A DNA stretch of 8,988 bases from an uncultured Acidimicrobiia bacterium (GTDB taxonomy: Bacteria > Actinomycetota > Acidimicrobiia > Spongiisociales > JAENVV01). Below the pieces are notes generated by a model. The model was not told the origin of the DNA, searched no databases, and was given only the letters and a program-made list of their open reading frames with translations. Location: positions 1 to 8,988 of the forward strand of contig CAJQPD010000102.1 in assembly GCA_905480085.1 (NCBI GenBank), in the 5' to 3' direction. A program made the translations under genes and the position numbers. Each line of letters opens with the position of its first letter. Position 1 is the first letter of the stretch. This document shows positions 6,487 through 8,988 of this stretch, one piece after another.

Positions 6487-7119
6487 TTGAGACGGACGAC
6501 GATTGCGCTCCTTGCGGTGCTGGCAACTGTGGCCGGTGCCTGTGGCGGCTCGGCCAGCGGATCTGGTGTGGCGACGCTGGAGGACACCACTGCAACGACG
6601 CCAGTTGGCAATGACTCAACCTCGGTCAGTGAAGTCGACACCGAGACCCAGATGCTTGCCTTCGCCCAGTGCATGCGTGATGAGGGTGTCGACATGGAAG
6701 ATCCCATGGTCGACGCTGACGGCAACCTTGGATTCGGTGGGTTTCGCGGTCCGGCACAAAGCGGCGGGACGGATGGACCACCGGAAGGCTTTCGGGCTGC
6801 CCTCGACGTCTGCCGACCATTACTCGAAGGACTAGAACTAGGGTTTGGGCAGCGTGATCAGACGGAATTCCAAGATACCCTGCTGGCGTTTGCTCAATGT
6901 ATGCGCGACAACGGATACGCAATGGATGACCCGGACCTGTCGGCGTTTGGACCCGGTAGTGGAGACGAAGGGGGACCCGGTCAGGGTGGCGGGCCGTTTG
7001 GCGATGTCAACTTTGATGATCCAGTATTTCAGGAGGCTCAGGCGGCCTGCAGCGACATACTCGGAGGCTTCGGCCCCGGGAGTGGTCGCCCGGGGCCTGG
7101 CACCGATCAAGACAGCTAA
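6487..7119 (+). CDS. Lipoprotein with two tandem two-cysteine 'FAQCMR' repeats
   Basis: This 210-residue protein starts at TTG behind a strong SD. It has a lipoprotein signal (MRRTTIALLAVLATVAGAC) with C19 as the predicted lipidated cysteine, then a Ser/Thr/Gly linker. The mature part holds two copies of one module: MLAFAQCMRDEGVDMEDP (56-73) with a second cysteine at C109, and LLAFAQCMRDNGYAMDDP (132-149) with a second cysteine at C188. Each copy therefore has the form FAQCMR-x-x-G...DP...A...C...L, with 47 and 50 residues between its cysteines. Between and after the repeats are Gly/Pro/Asp-rich spacers, and the tail is low complexity. Related 'ACMR.HGVP..PDP' lipoproteins are, as I recall, common in actinobacteria next to adaptor and ABC transporter genes; their role is unknown to me. 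The cysteines could form one disulfide per repeat or bind metal. The gene is 21 bases before the adaptor gene, clearly in one operon. Confidence 0.82.
   Translation: MRRTTIALLAVLATVAGACGGSASGSGVATLEDTTATTPVGNDSTSVSEVDTETQMLAFAQCMRDEGVDMEDPMVDADGNLGFGGFRGPAQSGGTDGPPEGFRAALDVCRPLLEGLELGFGQRDQTEFQDTLLAFAQCMRDNGYAMDDPDLSAFGPGSGDEGGPGQGGGPFGDVNFDDPVFQEAQAACSDILGGFGPGSGRPGPGTDQDS
6652..7062 (+). repeat. Protein-level tandem duplication in the lipoprotein (6652-6825 and 6880-7062)
   Basis: Copy one covers residues 56-113 and copy two residues 132-192. Identity is high in the first 18 residues (FAQCMRD shared exactly, then G...M.DP) and falls to the spaced A...C...L pattern later. The DNA itself has diverged, so the duplication is old and maintained. 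Confidence 0.75.
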
Positions 7120-7140
7120 CAGGCCCGGAAGGCTGAGGAC

Positions 7141-8712
7141 ATGACGGTAGATGCAGAGATCGCAACCAACGGGGCAGAGCCGGATACCGGCGACTTCAAC
7201 CCCAAACATCGGAGCGCCGGTCGACGAATCGGTCGATCGATCGGGCTTTCCATCATCGGGCTGGGGGCGGTCGCCGCAGTTTGGTATTTCACGCAGACCG
7301 ACGCAGGCGTTGATGAAACCGCTGAGGTTTCCGCGGCTTCTTTCAGTGAGGTGATCCGTACCGATCTCGTGGAAGAAACCACGTATGACGGAACCCTCGG
7401 TCGACCGGCCGGTGATGCTCTTCTGGCTGCCGCTCCGGGAACGGTGACCTGGCTACCCGAGACGGGCATCACGGTTTTCCAGGGAGATTCGGTCTTCGAA
7501 GTAGACGCCCATCCCGTGATTTTGCTTTATGGCTCGGTTCCGCTCTACCGGCCGATCGCCAGATCTGCCACCGACGTGGTGGTTACCTCCCGCGGAACAG
7601 GGACCATCACCAGCATCCCTGAGGTAGGAACTGTTATTGAGCAGGGCGACGTATTGTTCGAGGTGGATGGGAACCCGGTTATCGCACTGTATGGAGACAC
7701 GCCCGCCTATCGGACCATGGCAGACCAATCCACTGACCTTACCGGGCCGGATATTCTTCAACTCGAAGAGGCCCTTGATGCGCTTGGTTTTGCGTCAGAC
7801 GGTGAAATGACCGTTGATGGTGAGTTCACCAGTGCGACCGCCGACGTCGTGGAGAAGTGGCAAGCGGCCGTTGAGGCAGAAGAAGATGGTTCTGTCAGTC
7901 TTGGAGAAGTCGTTTTCATTGCGGGTCCAACCGAGGTCAGTTCGGTTGCGTTCTCGGTTGGAGATTCGGTTGGCAATGGGCAGCCGGTCTTGTCGATATC
8001 CGGGCCCGAGCCCATGGCAGGCCGCGATGTTGAACAACTGGAAGCAGCCCTCGTGGCCCTCGGATTCGATGCCGATGGCAGCCTGGAGGTCGACGGCACA
8101 TTCACCGCCGAAACTTCCACCGCTGTAAAAGCCTTTGAGGAATCGAATGGGTTGACCGTCGATGGCCGGATCACCCCCGACGAAGTCCTCTTTGCCGACG
8201 CGGCGGTCCGGGTATCAAGCAGGCTCGCCTCGGTAGGTGGTCCGGTCAATCAGGGAACTCCCGTGCTTGCCGTAACCGGTGAGCAGACAGTGGTAACGAT
8301 GAACCTTCCAGCCGCCGACCAGGGAATTCTCGAAGAAGGTATGGCGGTAACCGTTGAGTTGCCCGATGGCACCGATGTCCCAGGCACCGTCACCTCGGTG
8401 GCGACCGTGGCCAGCGTCGAAGGCAACGAAACGGTGTTTGCCGTGGAAGTGGAACTCGACGATCCCGCCGCCGCTTCCGGGCTTGACGAAGCCCCGGTGG
8501 ATGTGAAGGTCGTGACCGACTCCGTCGAAAACGTGATGGCCGTGCCGGTGGCGGCCTTGCTGGCTCTCGCCGAGGGTGGCTACGGCGTGGAAGTCGATGC
8601 AGGCGGTGGGCAAACTCGACTGGTGGCCGTCGAGCCAGGATTCTTCGCTGACGGCTTTGTCGAGGTCGTGAGCGACGGCATACAACCAGGGGACATGGTG
8701 ATCGTTCCATGA
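7141..8712 (+). CDS. Membrane-fusion (HlyD/MacA-like) adaptor with two peptidoglycan-binding domains
   Basis: This 523-residue protein has a short cytoplasmic N-terminus with basic residues (HRSAGRRIGRS), one membrane anchor (about 33-50, IGLSIIGLGAVAAVWYF) and a large exported part. In order that part has a doubled lipoyl-like block with VDAHPVILLYG and VDGNPVIALYG (100-139 and 154-193); a PG_binding_1-like domain at 202-260 (QLEEALDALGF...VDGEF); a GDSV..GQPVLSISG strand pair; a second PG_binding_1-like domain at 294-352 (QLEAALVALGF...VDGTF...GLTVDGRI); a matching strand pair; a beta-barrel-like region (383-460, QTVVTMNLP, GMAVTVELPDG); and a membrane-proximal end with VMAVPVAAL and IQPGDMVIVP. 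Such proteins connect an ABC permease to the envelope, and PG-binding domains would tether it to the cell wall. The start ATG has GGAAGG eight bases upstream. The stop overlaps the ABC ATPase start as ATGA, implying translational coupling. The transported substrate is unknown. Confidence 0.87.
   Translation: MTVDAEIATNGAEPDTGDFNPKHRSAGRRIGRSIGLSIIGLGAVAAVWYFTQTDAGVDETAEVSAASFSEVIRTDLVEETTYDGTLGRPAGDALLAAAPGTVTWLPETGITVFQGDSVFEVDAHPVILLYGSVPLYRPIARSATDVVVTSRGTGTITSIPEVGTVIEQGDVLFEVDGNPVIALYGDTPAYRTMADQSTDLTGPDILQLEEALDALGFASDGEMTVDGEFTSATADVVEKWQAAVEAEEDGSVSLGEVVFIAGPTEVSSVAFSVGDSVGNGQPVLSISGPEPMAGRDVEQLEAALVALGFDADGSLEVDGTFTAETSTAVKAFEESNGLTVDGRITPDEVLFADAAVRVSSRLASVGGPVNQGTPVLAVTGEQTVVTMNLPAADQGILEEGMAVTVELPDGTDVPGTVTSVATVASVEGNETVFAVEVELDDPAAASGLDEAPVDVKVVTDSVENVMAVPVAALLALAEGGYGVEVDAGGGQTRLVAVEPGFFADGFVEVVSDGIQPGDMVIVP
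7438..7719 (+). repeat. Doubled 'GTVT...VD..PV..LYG..P.YR' block in the adaptor
   Basis: Residues 100-139 and 154-193 align without gaps: GTVTWLPETG / GTITSIPEVG, then QGDSVFEVD / QGDVLFEVD, then PVILLYG / PVIALYG, and PLYR / PAYR. The pair probably forms the two halves of, or two successive, lipoyl-like hairpin domains. Confidence 0.75.
7744..8280 (+). repeat. Doubled PG-binding plus beta-hairpin unit in the adaptor
   Basis: Residues 202-288 and 292-380 repeat the same order: a PG_binding_1 helix pair with QLE.AL.ALGF, then VDG.FT..T, then EV.F, then V.SV / RLASVG and a G.PVL..(S/T)G strand. The first copy has lost the usual 'GL.VDG.I' segment before EVVF and has an acidic EAEEDGSV there instead, so it may bind peptidoglycan weakly or not at all. 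Confidence 0.7.
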
Positions 8713-8988
8713 GTGAACCGGTTCTCTCCCTGCGAAACGTCGTCAAGTCCTACGACACCACCCCGCCGGTCAAGGCATTGGCAGGAGTTAGCTTTGACAT
8801 TGATCATGGCGAACTAGTGGCGGTGGTTGGACCAAGCGGATCCGGAAAGTCCACCCTGCTTCACATCATGGGAACCCTCGACCGCCCAACGAGCGGCGAT
8901 GTGGTCGTCGCCGGGCACAACGTCAACGATCTCAGCGACCGAGACCTTTCGTCGCTCCGCTCCCGTCACATCGGCTTCGTATTCCAAC
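8709..8988 (+). CDS. ABC transporter ATP-binding protein (MacB/LolD type), 3'-truncated by the window edge
   Basis: ATG 8709 overlaps the adaptor's TGA by four bases. The 93 visible residues include LSLRNVVKSYD, the A-loop area (Y15), Walker A GPSGSGKST (41-49) with K47, HIMGTLDRPTSGDV and a Q-loop ending at FVFQ (Q93). The 'MGTLDRPTSG...L..LR...IGFVFQ' pattern is typical of the lipoprotein-export / macrolide-export (LolD, MacB) subfamily of soluble ATPases that pair with FtsX-like permeases. The signature motif, Walker B and H-loop lie beyond the right edge. With the adaptor before it and, presumably, an FtsX-like permease after it, it should power a MacAB-like complex. Confidence 0.93.
   Translation, partial: MSEPVLSLRNVVKSYDTTPPVKALAGVSFDIDHGELVAVVGPSGSGKSTLLHIMGTLDRPTSGDVVVAGHNVNDLSDRDLSSLRSRHIGFVFQ

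Noticed and set aside
6694..6735. EF-hand or dockerin-like calcium loop around DPMVDADGNLGF in the lipoprotein
   Set aside because: Only part of the D-x-D-x-D/N-G pattern is present, the second repeat does not keep it, and flanking helices are not evident.
1..8988. tRNA, rRNA, CRISPR array, insertion sequence or phage signature
   Set aside because: No regularly spaced repeats, no terminal inverted repeats with a transposase, and no tRNA-like or rRNA-like segment could be seen on either strand.

Overview
The window reads as GC-rich chromosomal DNA from a bacterium, most likely an actinomycete-type lineage (Actinomycetota, possibly Acidimicrobiia; Chloroflexota is the main alternative). The reasons are an F420-type luciferase-like oxidoreductase of the Rv1855c kind, frequent GTG and TTG starts behind good Shine-Dalgarno sequences, and a lipoprotein / peptidoglycan-binding adaptor / ABC transporter operon of a kind common in actinobacteria. 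This placement is inference from protein families. No rRNA, tRNA, CRISPR, insertion sequence or integrase is visible.

Layout. (1) 2-493, plus strand: the C-terminal part of a SAM-dependent methyltransferase that enters from the left edge. It converges on (2) 1496-498, minus strand: a complete queuosine 5'-phosphate N-glycosylase (Qng1, formerly DUF2419), an enzyme better known from eukaryotes. (3) 1575-2501, plus strand: a ribokinase-type PfkB sugar kinase, divergent from qng1 across 78 bp. (4) 2670-3626, plus strand: an F420-dependent LLM-class oxidoreductase. It has an ambiguous start and a possible 13-codon upstream ORF whose stop overlaps the preferred start. (5) 5272-3623, minus strand: a ThDP-dependent enzyme of the acetolactate synthase / 2-oxoacid decarboxylase superfamily. 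Its stop codon overlaps that of gene 4 in a shared CTAG. (6) 5377-6312, plus strand: a malyl-CoA lyase-like (HpcH/HpaI, CitE) enzyme, divergent from gene 5. (7) 6313-6486: the longest non-coding stretch. (8) 6487 to the right edge: a tight operon of a Cys-repeat lipoprotein, a membrane-fusion adaptor with two peptidoglycan-binding domains, and the start of a MacB/LolD-type ABC ATPase.

How the genes may work together. Genes 2 and 3 could form a queuine salvage unit: Qng1 needs the 5'-monophosphate of queuosine, and a ribosyl-recognising PfkB kinase next door could supply it. An ordinary ribokinase that is merely adjacent is equally possible. Genes 5 and 6 look like a divergent pair handling CoA esters and 2-oxoacids, substrate unknown. 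Genes 8 onward form a MacAB-like envelope complex anchored to peptidoglycan. It carries two unusual protein-level duplications: a two-cysteine repeat in the lipoprotein, and a doubled 'VD..PV..LYG' block plus doubled PG-binding blocks in the adaptor. This operon is the best candidate for a poorly described system.
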